A stretch of DNA of 64,000 bases from positions 2,604,001-2,668,000 of the forward strand of contig OZ253959.1 in the NCBI GenBank assembly GCA_965267425.1, read 5' to 3'. Under the pieces are notes generated by a model. The model did no database searches and was not told where the DNA came from. It was given only the letters and a program-made list of their open reading frames with translations. The DNA is from G965267425 sp965267425 (lineage in GTDB: Bacteria; Bacteroidota; Bacteroidia; Flavobacteriales_E; Vicingaceae). The first letter of the stretch is position 1; the number at the start of each line of letters is the position of its first letter. The translations under genes were made by a program, and so were the position numbers. Positions 1-9,770 of this stretch are shown here, piece after piece.

Positions 1-3000
1 CCCTCATCATATGCTTCTTGAACAAATGTGGGATCTTTTTGCGCACCGGCAATGAAGTCCAGCCCAGGAGCATTCCAATTTTGATCCAGCCCCATAAATT
101 GCATTTGTTGAGAATAACCGGGAAGTACCGTTCCGTTAGTAATACTGTATGTTCCAGATACATCTTTTAAACTCAGCAGCACCTTAGAAGAATAATCCAC
201 GAAATTTAATTTTCTTCGTTTCTTATCATCATCCTTTTTCTTTTTGTTTTTTCCATCCTGTTGATCTTCTTGTCCCTTGGCTTTTTTCTTCTTCTCTTTC
301 TCCTCATCTTCTTTTTTCTTTCTCTTTTCAATGGTCTTATCTCTGCTTCTTTCGCTTTGATTCAATCGTTTGAAATAATCAACCTTGTTGTACAACAAAT
401 TCAAATTAAGTTGTCCATTTAAATCCCATTTATTGGTATTGCGAATTGTATTTCCAAGGGAATCAAGACCAATTGGTGCACGATCCCAGTTATAAGTGGC
501 ACCGTATCTACTGCTCACATTGACCCATTCTAAATACGGCAGTTTATTGATGGGTAACGTATAGTCCAATCCAAATGTATGGTTATATGCCATGTTTTCA
601 CCACCGCGCAATACACTTTGCCAGACCGAATCTTTGAACTGTTCATATTCGTCTTTGTACTCTTTGTCAACTCGACCACCATTTGCTGTAGTTTCTTCAA
701 TTAACGATCGATTGGAAGCATTAAAATTGAATTTCAGTGCCCTTGTAAAATCATGCCTCAATGCATAGGTACGTTCCCAGTTAAACGTTTTTTGATAATA
801 TGGTTGTGGATTATAAAACGGATTGGTTTGTCGGACTTTTCTTTCTGTATACGTTCTACTCACGGTTGACCCAAAAGAATATTGTTTTGGGACCAGGTAA
901 AAATTGAAATCTCTTATGATTTTGAAATAAGGTGATTTTCGGAAATATTTATTCGTGCTAAAAGGTTGAAAATTCTTTGGTTTTGCTGAGAAATTGTAGA
1001 GTATTCCGCCACGGTGTTCTTTATCATTTTTATACTCCGTCTGCGCATCTCTGTATTGGGTCAGATTATAGGCATAAGTTGCCGAAAGATTTTCCACATC
1101 ATATATATTGCTCTTCTTTTTATTCTTGCCAGGCAATTTTTTGACATTGGTGAAATTGATACTTTTCCTGCTCGTGTAAGTTTCTGTAGCTTTTCGAATG
1201 GAGTCTTTTTCTTGTTTTGTAAATTGATCCGATTTAAGGAGATCATCAAATTCAATGTCAGGATCTAAAGGGTTGTATCTAGGACGCTGCCAACTTTCAG
1301 AATATCCAAAATACGTTGGAATACTTACCACATTTTGAGCGAACATACCTAGCTCAAGATTGGTTTTAAACGCATATTGCATTTTCGTTTCCTGTTGTCT
1401 TTCGTTTAATTTCTGGTCGATACTACCAAATCCAGGTGTACTCATACTACCTGCCAAACTCATGGATCCCAGGTTGGCCAATTGAGTGGAAACCAAAGCG
1501 TTTGCTGCCCAACCCCCACTGTTATCAAAATCAGTTAGTCTTAATTCATTGGCCCAGAATTCAACACATTTCGGTTGACCATCGTCATTAACGTCTCCGT
1601 CAATGTCTTGTAATTTAGGATTCTTCACCCCAATCATAATGACCTTTACTTGCGATAAGTTTGGATTACCCCGAACACGAACCGTATTTTTTCCGTCACT
1701 TTCCTCGTATAATTCAGTACTGTTTCCACGGTTTAATTTTGCCTGAGTAAAAACTTCTAATGCAATATCAATGTCATTGTAAGTTGGCCAAACTGCTTCT
1801 CTTGAATTAAATCCCCACCGGGTTGGCCTCAGCGGAACTTCATATTCATAATAGTTTTGTTCAAAATCAGTTCCCAGTCGCAGAATCATAGAGAGCTCGT
1901 CATCTTGCAATTCATCAAAATCACTGGCATCTTCAATATGAGCAAACATTTTAAGTCGTTTATATTGCCGAATATCAATGTCCATATTTCGATATGCTGC
2001 TCGTGTTTCACCATCATTTAATCCACAAATATCCATAGCAAGAGACTGCTCATTCAACTGTCGCAAATTGGCGGTTCCGTAATCAATTTCCCTATCCAAT
2101 CCAGGAGGCAAAACATAATTAATGGGCTGTCTCTCACTGTTTTCTTCAACGTTTACAGCACTTGTTTCGAACGTCACGGCATCCGGTTCATTTTGAATGT
2201 ATTCACCTTCTTCCAAAATGGCTTTTCCATACTTTCTCCATTCTCCACGTACAAGACTTAATTGGGCAAATCTCATTACTACGGGCTTCGTAAACCCTTG
2301 CATGAATACCCTCATGAATCGAATAGATTTGAAATCGTTAATCGATCCAATCGTTTGAGCGGGCTGGCGAATTGGAATCTTAAATTGATACCAGTGAATT
2401 TCTTTATCTGAGTTGGCCGCTTTTGCCTTGATCACATCGGTGATAAAATTCCTACCTACATTGTTCGGGTTGAATGTATTTTGATCAACCTGAATTCTGT
2501 ATTGATAATAGGACTCAATTGAACTCATGTCATTATCCCTGTTGATATCTTCAATATCAGGTAAGGTTGTTGACGAAGGTGTAAAATCTCCAGATGCACC
2601 TACAGGAGAATTATTTTCTACACCATTGTAATCTTTGTAACGTTCCAGAATATTTTCTGCCCTACTATCATCTGCATCTCTAAAATACCTGAAGTCATCC
2701 GCCGATATATCGTTGAGAATATCTGTCTTTGCTTCATTGGTCAATGCACTGTTTTCAATGGCATCAACAAACTCAGCATAAAAATCACTCTCTTGTGCAT
2801 TTGACAATCCATCCAGCCCAATATCCTGACTAGGTCTTGCGTCAGGATTATTATCAAAAGCATTTACAATGGCAGTTCCTGATGGAACTCTTCCCCAAAT
2901 AGTTGTATCAACTTGCTGATCGTTTCCGGCAAATGGAAATCCGTTTTCAAAACTTTTTCTATCGTCTTTCAAGATATCTTCAGAAACATTACCCAAATTG

Positions 3001-6000
3001 AAATACAGGTATCCACTGTTGTTGTTTGGTGATTCTCCAAATGCCTGTTCATAATCACTACCTGCACCTTCTCTATCAAATGGGTCCATTACCCAAAATT
3101 GAATGAACTCAACATTGGTTGCTTCAAAGTCAGGAGTTTGAATTTCCCTCATCATTCCTCCCCATCGTTCATTGGCCCCATCAACAACCAAATTTCCATC
3201 TTGATCCAAACCATCAGAAAAACTTGAGCCATCTGGAGGATCAAAGTTGTAAGGTCCCCTCTCTTTTGGATAAAACGCCATATCCAAAACCGGAATATTT
3301 GTAATTAAATTTTGCTCCGGATCACGATTAGGAAACACTTCAGTTTGCAACACCTCTCGGGAATAGTGGTTTTGGCGCATCTCATCTGTGATGTTACCAG
3401 GTGTATTGGCATCATTGTTTCTAAAAAATAATGGATCAATTACATACCACGCAAATTTCGCTCGGTTGTAATTGTAGATAAGGGAATCAGTAGGTAGAAT
3501 CGGAGATCGATTTGCTTCGGGGAAATTATCCGGTTGACCTTGTGGTGTACTGGCAAGGTACCAGGCATTCAAGGCCTTTAAATCAATTTCAGACTGACTT
3601 CCTTCAAAATCATCGATGTATGCTATTCCTTCTTTGGTAATCGCTCGTGCATTTCCAGGGACTAAATGAGCAAATTCTGCCGTGGCTGTTAAGGTTGATT
3701 TTTCTTTAGTGTCTATTAGAGGAAGTAAATCGACCGCTTTGGTTATCAATTGAGATTCCGTACTATAACTTCCGTCCAATCCCCAAATGGTATTAGAAAT
3801 AGCTTCATCTCCCATATTCACCTTATTGGTCAATGGGCGTTCAGTTAAATTTAAAATGGTTCCACCGAAGCGCAAGTTTTCGTCCACCCGATAATCCAAA
3901 TGTGAACCCATCAATGTTCTGGTTTGAATGTTGAATAAGGAGTTACTTTCCAATGATATCTTAATTGGAGTTCCAGATTCCAACAATCCTTCATTCAGGA
4001 TTTTTACCCTACCCAAATTGTAGTCGACAGTATAATCTTGGTTTTCGACAAGACGGATCCCTCCCGCTGTAACAGTTACCGAACCTTGAGGTATGTTAAA
4101 TGCATTTAACGAAATCTCACTGCTCGATGCAGATTGATATTGTCCTCTCAGCACAAATCGGTTATGATCAGCATCCTGCTCAGCATTGATCCGGGTGGTG
4201 GAGTAAAGCGAATCAAATGCATATTTCTCCTGTAGTTCTGGATCAATCAATTGCGACTTTAGGTGAGATCCAAACGGCTCCAATACCGGAAAGTAAACAC
4301 GACCATTGTTAGGGTTGATGGTAATTCCAGGTAAGAAGTCAAACACACCGTCCTGAAATCTGGAATTATTGGGATCTACCTGATCTAACCTTGAAACTTG
4401 CAAAAGAAGTTTTCCATCAATTGGGCCTTCTGCAATATATGGAACCTCCACACCTGTTTCAGGATTCAAATACCAAATTTCGAATGAAAAATCTTCTGAG
4501 TTCACATTAAATGCACCAAGCGAATAGACGTTTTTCATTTGCAAATCCCACATTGGAATATCTACATGGTTGATTTGAGCTTTCAACAATTTCAAATACA
4601 GCGAGTTTTGTCCTTGAACACCATCATTCGAAAATTCACCAACCTGGAAGGTTCTACCATTGACAGTATATTGAAATGCCACACCTAACACCTCATCTGT
4701 GTTTAACGCTCGATTCAACGATATATACCCCAATTCACGATTCAATGTGTATTCAGATGGGGCCAATAAAGCCAGCGCTTCTTTTTTCTCAAAACTCTTT
4801 CCATTTTCTAACCCCCTAGCTTCCAATTCTTGCAGTGCTCCTGTAAAGGAACGCAACGCTGCCGTGTCCCATCCTGCAGCTGGGTTGGTCAAATTGCCAT
4901 ATAAAGTATTGGTGAAATTAGATGCTTCTGGAATTCGCGTATCATCAATTATAATATCATCATCAATAATGTAAGGAGAGTTTTCACCTAAATCATGAAA
5001 GGCAATGACGTTTCTTGTATTTTGATATTGACCACCTGTTTGTGTAATCCAAACTTCTACCTTGTTGATTTGAACGGTTGAGGAAATTAACGGTAATCGA
5101 CTCAAAGCAGCTTCATATCGATCCCTGAAATAATGACTTAAGAAATAATGCTTGTTTTCGTCATATTCCGAAGCGGGCTTTTCATATTGCGTGATTTGAG
5201 ATCCTCCTGCTACATTGATTTCTTTTCGCTCTCCTCTTTCCTGTGAAAAGATGCTGGTCACTGTCAACCTTCCAAATTTCAATTCTGTTTTGATTCCAAA
5301 TAGGGTCTGACTACCTGTAATCAAAGAACCATTCAACGGAAGGGATACGTTACCCAATTCAATTTTCTGAATGATTTCATCTTCATAACCTGTGTATTCA
5401 ATTTTGGTTTGATTCTCAAAATCGAATGTGGCTTCCGTATTATAACTGGTGGAGATCTTTAATTTTTCACCCACGCTTCCTACTACGTTCAATTGAATTC
5501 TTTCATTGAAATCAAATGTAGTTGCACGTCTTTGTCTTTCTGGTAAAGCCGGGTTGTCACGTCTGGCTACGTTCAGGGCAAATGAAATTTCAGCCGAACC
5601 TTGTGGTCTGATATCAATGGTATTTCCACCAAAAATTCTGTCGAACGTCTTTCCCTCTACAAATAATTTTGGCCTGAAACTCCCATCCGAATCATCTTCT
5701 TCTTTGGACTTTTCACGCCAGAAATCTCGATTGGACTTTTCCATGTCGTAATTCATGTATTCGTCCAGCGACATTTCACCAGGTGGTCGATAATCTTGAT
5801 CGCCTACTTTTTGCTCATAAATGTATGAATCGGAATCTGGGTCGTAAATCCATTGACCTTTGATATTGGAAGGATCATTGAGGTAGAGTCCTCCGTCATT
5901 TTTCTCACCGTATTGTTTATCACTTTCATCTTCAAACGGGTAGATCAAGTCCACTTCAGAAGTATCCTCCTGAGCAGATGCATTGTCCACCAATGCTCCA

Positions 6001-6053
6001 AAAAAGAAGCACGGTAGCAATATCAATCTCCAGATGTAGAATCGTCTACCCAT
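1..6053 (-). CDS. sprA: SprA, T9SS outer-membrane translocon (3' end outside window)
   Basis: SprA is the very large outer-membrane barrel through which T9SS cargo leaves the cell; it is also needed for gliding. About 2017 codons are present from ATG 6053, against roughly 2400 in the family, so the C-terminus is missing. The start gives a signal peptide (MGRRFYIWRLILLPCFFFGA) ending near an AQED cleavage site. Family-type segments I can read include IDIRPQGSAEISFAL, GSLITGSQTLFGIKTELKFG, AYIDDFEGSQSEIDL and VEFWANELRLTDFD. Both ends read in one frame, so there is no net frameshift. A Lys/Glu/Asp-rich stretch lies at about residues 1901-1949. It is the last gene of the leftward maeB-ruvA-sprA operon, a gene order common in Bacteroidota. 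Identification is secure. Confidence 0.96.
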   Translation of the reverse strand, partial: MGRRFYIWRLILLPCFFFGALVDNASAQEDTSEVDLIYPFEDESDKQYGEKNDGGLYLNDPSNIKGQWIYDPDSDSYIYEQKVGDQDYRPPGEMSLDEYMNYDMEKSNRDFWREKSKEEDDSDGSFRPKLFVEGKTFDRIFGGNTIDIRPQGSAEISFALNVARRDNPALPERQRRATTFDFNERIQLNVVGSVGEKLKISTSYNTEATFDFENQTKIEYTGYEDEIIQKIELGNVSLPLNGSLITGSQTLFGIKTELKFGRLTVTSIFSQERGERKEINVAGGSQITQYEKPASEYDENKHYFLSHYFRDRYEAALSRLPLISSTVQINKVEVWITQTGGQYQNTRNVIAFHDLGENSPYIIDDDIIIDDTRIPEASNFTNTLYGNLTNPAAGWDTAALRSFTGALQELEARGLENGKSFEKKEALALLAPSEYTLNRELGYISLNRALNTDEVLGVAFQYTVNGRTFQVGEFSNDGVQGQNSLYLKLLKAQINHVDIPMWDLQMKNVYSLGAFNVNSEDFSFEIWYLNPETGVEVPYIAEGPIDGKLLLQVSRLDQVDPNNSRFQDGVFDFLPGITINPNNGRVYFPVLEPFGSHLKSQLIDPELQEKYAFDSLYSTTRINAEQDADHNRFVLRGQYQSASSSEISLNAFNIPQGSVTVTAGGIRLVENQDYTVDYNLGRVKILNEGLLESGTPIKISLESNSLFNIQTRTLMGSHLDYRVDENLRFGGTILNLTERPLTNKVNMGDEAISNTIWGLDGSYSTESQLITKAVDLLPLIDTKEKSTLTATAEFAHLVPGNARAITKEGIAYIDDFEGSQSEIDLKALNAWYLASTPQGQPDNFPEANRSPILPTDSLIYNYNRAKFAWYVIDPLFFRNNDANTPGNITDEMRQNHYSREVLQTEVFPNRDPEQNLITNIPVLDMAFYPKERGPYNFDPPDGSSFSDGLDQDGNLVVDGANERWGGMMREIQTPDFEATNVEFIQFWVMDPFDREGAGSDYEQAFGESPNNNSGYLYFNLGNVSEDILKDDRKSFENGFPFAGNDQQVDTTIWGRVPSGTAIVNAFDNNPDARPSQDIGLDGLSNAQESDFYAEFVDAIENSALTNEAKTDILNDISADDFRYFRDADDSRAENILERYKDYNGVENNSPVGASGDFTPSSTTLPDIEDINRDNDMSSIESYYQYRIQVDQNTFNPNNVGRNFITDVIKAKAANSDKEIHWYQFKIPIRQPAQTIGSINDFKSIRFMRVFMQGFTKPVVMRFAQLSLVRGEWRKYGKAILEEGEYIQNEPDAVTFETSAVNVEENSERQPINYVLPPGLDREIDYGTANLRQLNEQSLAMDICGLNDGETRAAYRNMDIDIRQYKRLKMFAHIEDASDFDELQDDELSMILRLGTDFEQNYYEYEVPLRPTRWGFNSREAVWPTYNDIDIALEVFTQAKLNRGNSTELYEESDGKNTVRVRGNPNLSQVKVIMIGVKNPKLQDIDGDVNDDGQPKCVEFWANELRLTDFDNSGGWAANALVSTQLANLGSMSLAGSMSTPGFGSIDQKLNERQQETKMQYAFKTNLELGMFAQNVVSIPTYFGYSESWQRPRYNPLDPDIEFDDLLKSDQFTKQEKDSIRKATETYTSRKSINFTNVKKLPGKNKKKSNIYDVENLSATYAYNLTQYRDAQTEYKNDKEHRGGILYNFSAKPKNFQPFSTNKYFRKSPYFKIIRDFNFYLVPKQYSFGSTVSRTYTERKVRQTNPFYNPQPYYQKTFNWERTYALRHDFTRALKFNFNASNRSLIEETTANGGRVDKEYKDEYEQFKDSVWQSVLRGGENMAYNHTFGLDYTLPINKLPYLEWVNVSSRYGATYNWDRAPIGLDSLGNTIRNTNKWDLNGQLNLNLLYNKVDYFKRLNQSERSRDKTIEKRKKKEDEEKEKKKKAKGQEDQQDGKNKKKKDDDKKRRKLNFVDYSSKVLLSLKDVSGTYSITNGTVLPGYSQQMQFMGLDQNWNAPGLDFIAGAQKDPTFVQEAYDE

Positions 6054-6088
6054 TCAATTCACAGGTTCAATCACATTAAAATGGGGTT

Positions 6089-6670
6089 CTACAGACCCTT
6101 CAATACTCTTTTAATTAGTTCTTCAACGGTGATTTCAGACCCCTCCGCATGAAGGATTTTATCAACCGCCTTTTCCGCAATGTTCTTCGAAAAACCAAGC
6201 ATTACCAATGCTGATAACGCTTCATCTTTAACGGTATTGTTGATAGGTGCAATATTACTTAATACGGGACTACCTTTGGCTAGTTTATCTCGTAGGTCAA
6301 TAATAATTCGTTGTGCCGATTTTTTTCCAATTCCTTTTACCTTTTCCAGCACACCAGAATTGCCCTGGACAATGGCATTTTGAATTTCTTCAACAGACAA
6401 TGAAGACAATAACATCAATGCAGTTGAAGCTCCAACACCGGAAACGGAAATCAATAGTAAAAACATGGATTTTTCTTCTCTTTCAAAAAACCCATACAGT
6501 GACTGTGCATCCTCTCTTACCACCAAATGAGTAAAGAGTTTACAATTTTCTTCTTTAATCAAAGAGTAGGTTGTCAATGAAATGTTGATTTCGTATCCAA
6601 CACCATTGCAATCCACCACAACATGAGTTGGGTTCTTTTCTATTAACCTACCGTGAATTTGCGCTATCAT
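6089..6670 (-). CDS. ruvA: Holliday junction branch migration protein RuvA
   Basis: RuvA forms the tetramer that binds Holliday junctions and loads the RuvB helicase during recombination repair. The 193 residues match the usual length. The N-terminal OB fold begins MIAQIHGRLIEKNPTHVVVD. Helix-hairpin-helix motifs follow (LLISVSGVGASTALMLLSSL and VKGIGKKSAQRIIIDLRDKL), and the C-terminal three-helix RuvB-contact domain is DEALSALVMLGFSKNIAEKA. The ATG overlaps the maeB stop by 4 nt, which implies translational coupling, and sprA follows after 35 bp. No ruvB or ruvC is in the window. Confidence 0.97.
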   Translation of the reverse strand: MIAQIHGRLIEKNPTHVVVDCNGVGYEINISLTTYSLIKEENCKLFTHLVVREDAQSLYGFFEREEKSMFLLLISVSGVGASTALMLLSSLSVEEIQNAIVQGNSGVLEKVKGIGKKSAQRIIIDLRDKLAKGSPVLSNIAPINNTVKDEALSALVMLGFSKNIAEKAVDKILHAEGSEITVEELIKRVLKGL

Positions 6671-8949
6671 GAAATCTCACTTCTGTTTTGTGCATCCACC
6701 ACTGCAATGGTGACCATATTTACTATCTCCCTTACTGAACTTCCCATCTGCAGAATATGGACTGGTTTGTTAAGTCCTAGCAATATAGGTCCTACAGTCT
6801 CCGCATCTCCCATTTTATCCAACAATTTATAAGCGATGTTCCCTGCAGATAAATTTGGAAAAATCAACGTGTTCACTTTGTCCTTGCCCAATTTAGAAAA
6901 CGGAAATTTTTCCATTCGTAAATTAGCATCCAAGGCAAAATTCGCTTGCAGCTCCCCATCAATTTTCAACTCAGGGTGTTTGCGATGTAATATCTGCACT
7001 GCCTTGGCTACTGCACTTACTTCTTCAAAATTTCTTGAAGAGCCAAAATTGGAAAACGACAATAGTGCAATTTTAGGCTCTATCTTAAATAACTCTACGG
7101 CACGTGCAGTTAACAAGGTAATTTCAACCAAATCGCGTTCATCAGGTTGAACATTCACTGTGGTATCTGCAAAAAAGAAAGGGCCTCCTTTTTTCGTCCA
7201 AAGGATATAGATTCCTGCAATTTTTCTTACACCGTCAATTTTACCTATGATTTCCAGGGCAGGTTTGACTGCTGAAGGATAATTTCTGGTTAACCCTGAA
7301 ATAAATGCATCAGCGTAACCAGTTTCTACTAACATATTTCCAAAATAGGCCCTACCTCTCATCACTTCTGCTGCCTCATACTTGGTATATCCTTTTCTTT
7401 TTCTTTTTTCGAACAAAATGTCCCCAAATTGTTGACGTCTTTCTGCCTCTTCCGGTATTTTGGGGTCAATGATTTCTACTCCGTTTAATTCAAGATTGTT
7501 TTCTTCAATGATCTTTTCAATGGCCTTTTTATTTCCAAGCAAAATCGGCTCCGCAATTCCCTCATCTTTCACAATCTGAGCGGCTTTAAGAATTTTGTAT
7601 GTATCCGCTTCCGCAAAAACTACTCGTTTAGGATCGCTTTTCGCACGGATGGTAATACTCTTTATGAGCTTGTTATCTAAACCAATGCGCTCAACCAACT
7701 CATTTTCATAGGCATCCCAATCTTTAATCTGCATTTTAGCAACACCTGAATCCATGGCAGCCTTGGCAACAGCCGGCGCAACTGCCGTTAATAATCTAGG
7801 ATCTAATGGTTTGGGAATGATATATTCTCGACCAAAAGCCATGTTTTTGGCATCATAGGCCGCATTAACTGCTTCCGGAACAGGCTCTTTGGTAATTCTG
7901 GCAATAGCCCTAACCGCCGCCAACTTCATTTCTTCGTTGATTGCTGTGGCCTTCACATCCAACGCACCTCTGAAAATATATGGGAATCCAAGTACGTTGT
8001 TTACCTGATTCGGATTATCTGATCTTCCCGTAGCAACAATTACATCTTCTCTCGCTGACTTTGCTTTCTTATAATCGATTTCCGGATCGGGATTAGCCAA
8101 TGCAAATACTACAGGATTTTCCGCCATACCTTTGATCATGGCAGGAGTTAAGATATCTCCTTTTGACAATCCCAGAAAGACATCGGCACCTTTCATGGCC
8201 TCTTCAAGTGATATCGCTTTGGCATCTACGGCAAACTCAGATTTATGGACATCCAAATCCCTTGAAGTAACCAGCATGCCTTTGCTGTCAAACATCCGAA
8301 TGTTTTGCTTTTTCACTCCAAGCGCAACAAACAATTTGGTACAAGCAAGCGCTGCAGCCCCGGCACCATTAACAACAACGCTTATTTCGGGTAACTTTTT
8401 ATCAGCCAATTCCAATGCGTTGATCAAAGCCGAACAAGTGATGATGGCTGTCCCATGTTGATCATCATGCATCACAGGTATGTCCAATTCATCAATCAAC
8501 CTCTTTTCAATCTCAAAAGATTCAGGGGCTTTTATGTCTTCAAGGTTTATACCACCAAAGGTTGGTGAAATTGCTTTAACAGTTTCTACAAATTTATCCA
8601 CGTCAGTGGCATCCACTTCAATGTCAAAAACGTCGATGTCGGCAAATATTTTGAACAACAAAGCTTTTCCCTCCATTACGGGCTTTGAAGCCTCTGCACC
8701 TATATTTCCCAACCCTAATACTGCGGTACCATTGGAAATAACCGCAACTAAATTTCCCTTTCCAGTGTATTTGTAACTATTTTCGGCATTATCTGCAATC
8801 TCCAGGCAAGGTTCCGCAACCCCCGGGGAGTATGCCAAAGACAAATCACGCTGTGAGCTATAAGGTTTGGTTGGATTAACTTCTATCTTACCCGGCCTTC
8901 CCTGACTATGATAATCCAGTGCTTCTTTCTTAATACGCTCCTTTTTCAT
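6667..8949 (-). CDS. maeB: NADP-dependent malic enzyme with C-terminal phosphotransacetylase-like domain
   Basis: Oxidatively decarboxylates malate to pyruvate, giving NADPH. The 760 residues match the fused MaeB type: an N-terminal malic domain (SLAYSPGVAEPCLEI; VMHDDQHGTAIITCSALINA), an NAD(P)-binding fold (VVNGAGAAALACTKLFVALG), then from about residue 430 a phosphate acetyltransferase-like domain (RVVFAEADTYKILKAAQIVK; FADTTVNVQPDERDL; GLNKPVHILQMGSSVREIVN). In characterised MaeB proteins this domain is regulatory and binds acetyl-CoA; that is family knowledge, not visible here. First gene of the operon with ruvA (4-nt overlap) and sprA, and divergent from the sirtuin gene. Start ATG 8949. 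Confidence 0.95.
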   Translation of the reverse strand: MKKERIKKEALDYHSQGRPGKIEVNPTKPYSSQRDLSLAYSPGVAEPCLEIADNAENSYKYTGKGNLVAVISNGTAVLGLGNIGAEASKPVMEGKALLFKIFADIDVFDIEVDATDVDKFVETVKAISPTFGGINLEDIKAPESFEIEKRLIDELDIPVMHDDQHGTAIITCSALINALELADKKLPEISVVVNGAGAAALACTKLFVALGVKKQNIRMFDSKGMLVTSRDLDVHKSEFAVDAKAISLEEAMKGADVFLGLSKGDILTPAMIKGMAENPVVFALANPDPEIDYKKAKSAREDVIVATGRSDNPNQVNNVLGFPYIFRGALDVKATAINEEMKLAAVRAIARITKEPVPEAVNAAYDAKNMAFGREYIIPKPLDPRLLTAVAPAVAKAAMDSGVAKMQIKDWDAYENELVERIGLDNKLIKSITIRAKSDPKRVVFAEADTYKILKAAQIVKDEGIAEPILLGNKKAIEKIIEENNLELNGVEIIDPKIPEEAERRQQFGDILFEKRKRKGYTKYEAAEVMRGRAYFGNMLVETGYADAFISGLTRNYPSAVKPALEIIGKIDGVRKIAGIYILWTKKGGPFFFADTTVNVQPDERDLVEITLLTARAVELFKIEPKIALLSFSNFGSSRNFEEVSAVAKAVQILHRKHPELKIDGELQANFALDANLRMEKFPFSKLGKDKVNTLIFPNLSAGNIAYKLLDKMGDAETVGPILLGLNKPVHILQMGSSVREIVNMVTIAVVDAQNRSEIS

Positions 8950-9034
8950 ATTATTGAGGCAAACTGGTAAAAGTATAAATAATGACTTTTATACGGAAAC
9001 ATTGACCAGACAATTAATCAGAGAGTTAGCGGTT

Positions 9035-9721
9035 ATGAAATCCAATATAGTAGTCTTAAGTGGGGCAGGTGTAAGTGCTGAAAGTGGATTAAAGACATTT
9101 CGTGATTCTGATGGCTTGTGGGAGAATTACAACGTCATGGACGTTGCGACGCCAGAGGCCTGGTTTAGAGACATGCCACTGGTATTGGAATTTTACAATG
9201 CACGGAGGAAACAAGTCCTGAAAGCAGAGCCAAATAACGCACACTGGTTATTAGCAAAATTGGAATCACATTTTAATGTTCAAATTGTGACCCAAAATAT
9301 TGACGACCTTCATGAACGTGCCGGAAGTACGGATGTTCTTCATTTACACGGCGAAATTAAGTATGCCAGGAGCACCATAGATGGCAAATTATATCCAATT
9401 GAAAATGGAGAGATCAATGTTGGAGATTTATGCGAAAAAGGAGCGCAACTTAGACCTCACGTAGTGTGGTTTGGCGAAGATGTCCCGAAATTATATGATG
9501 CCAAGTTATTGTGTGAAAGAGCAGACATACTCATTGTTATTGGCACATCGTTAAATGTTTATCCAGCAGCAGGTTTAATATACGATGTTCCATCTTCCAC
9601 GCCAATTTACGTGATCGATCCGGGAGAGCCGCTAGTTCCAGAAGGAATAACCCATGTGAAATACATCAAACAACCAGCAACAGAGGGCATGCAGTTATTG
9701 TTTGATGAGTTAATGGCATAA
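9035..9721 (+). CDS. cobB: NAD-dependent protein deacylase, class III sirtuin (CobB type)
   Basis: Removes acyl groups from lysines using NAD+. ATG 9035 was chosen over an upstream in-frame ATG at 8954, because it places the NAD motif at the usual position (VVLSGAGVSAESGLKTFRDS) and leaves room for a divergent promoter with maeB. Other motifs are TQNIDDLHERAG with LHLHGE (catalytic His), LRPHVVWFGE and IGTSLNVYPAAGL. Tyr and Arg in FYNARRKQ match the pair that marks class III sirtuins that prefer succinyl/malonyl-lysine. The zinc module is degenerate: only one Cys (GDLCEKG) remains in that segment. 228 residues from this start. Confidence 0.92.
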   Translation: MKSNIVVLSGAGVSAESGLKTFRDSDGLWENYNVMDVATPEAWFRDMPLVLEFYNARRKQVLKAEPNNAHWLLAKLESHFNVQIVTQNIDDLHERAGSTDVLHLHGEIKYARSTIDGKLYPIENGEINVGDLCEKGAQLRPHVVWFGEDVPKLYDAKLLCERADILIVIGTSLNVYPAAGLIYDVPSSTPIYVIDPGEPLVPEGITHVKYIKQPATEGMQLLFDELMA

Positions 9722-9722
9722 A

Positions 9723-9749
9723 AAAATCCGGATGGTATATCCGGATTTT
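9723..9749. terminator. Bidirectional intrinsic terminator
   Basis: A perfect 11-bp stem (AAAATCCGGAT / ATCCGGATTTT) with a 5-nt loop GGTAT starts 2 nt after the sirtuin stop. It has an A-tract on one side and a T-tract on the other, so it can end both the sirtuin transcript and the convergent leftward T9SS-cargo transcript. Confidence 0.85.
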
Positions 9750-9770
9750 CATTATCTAAATTTCTTTTGA

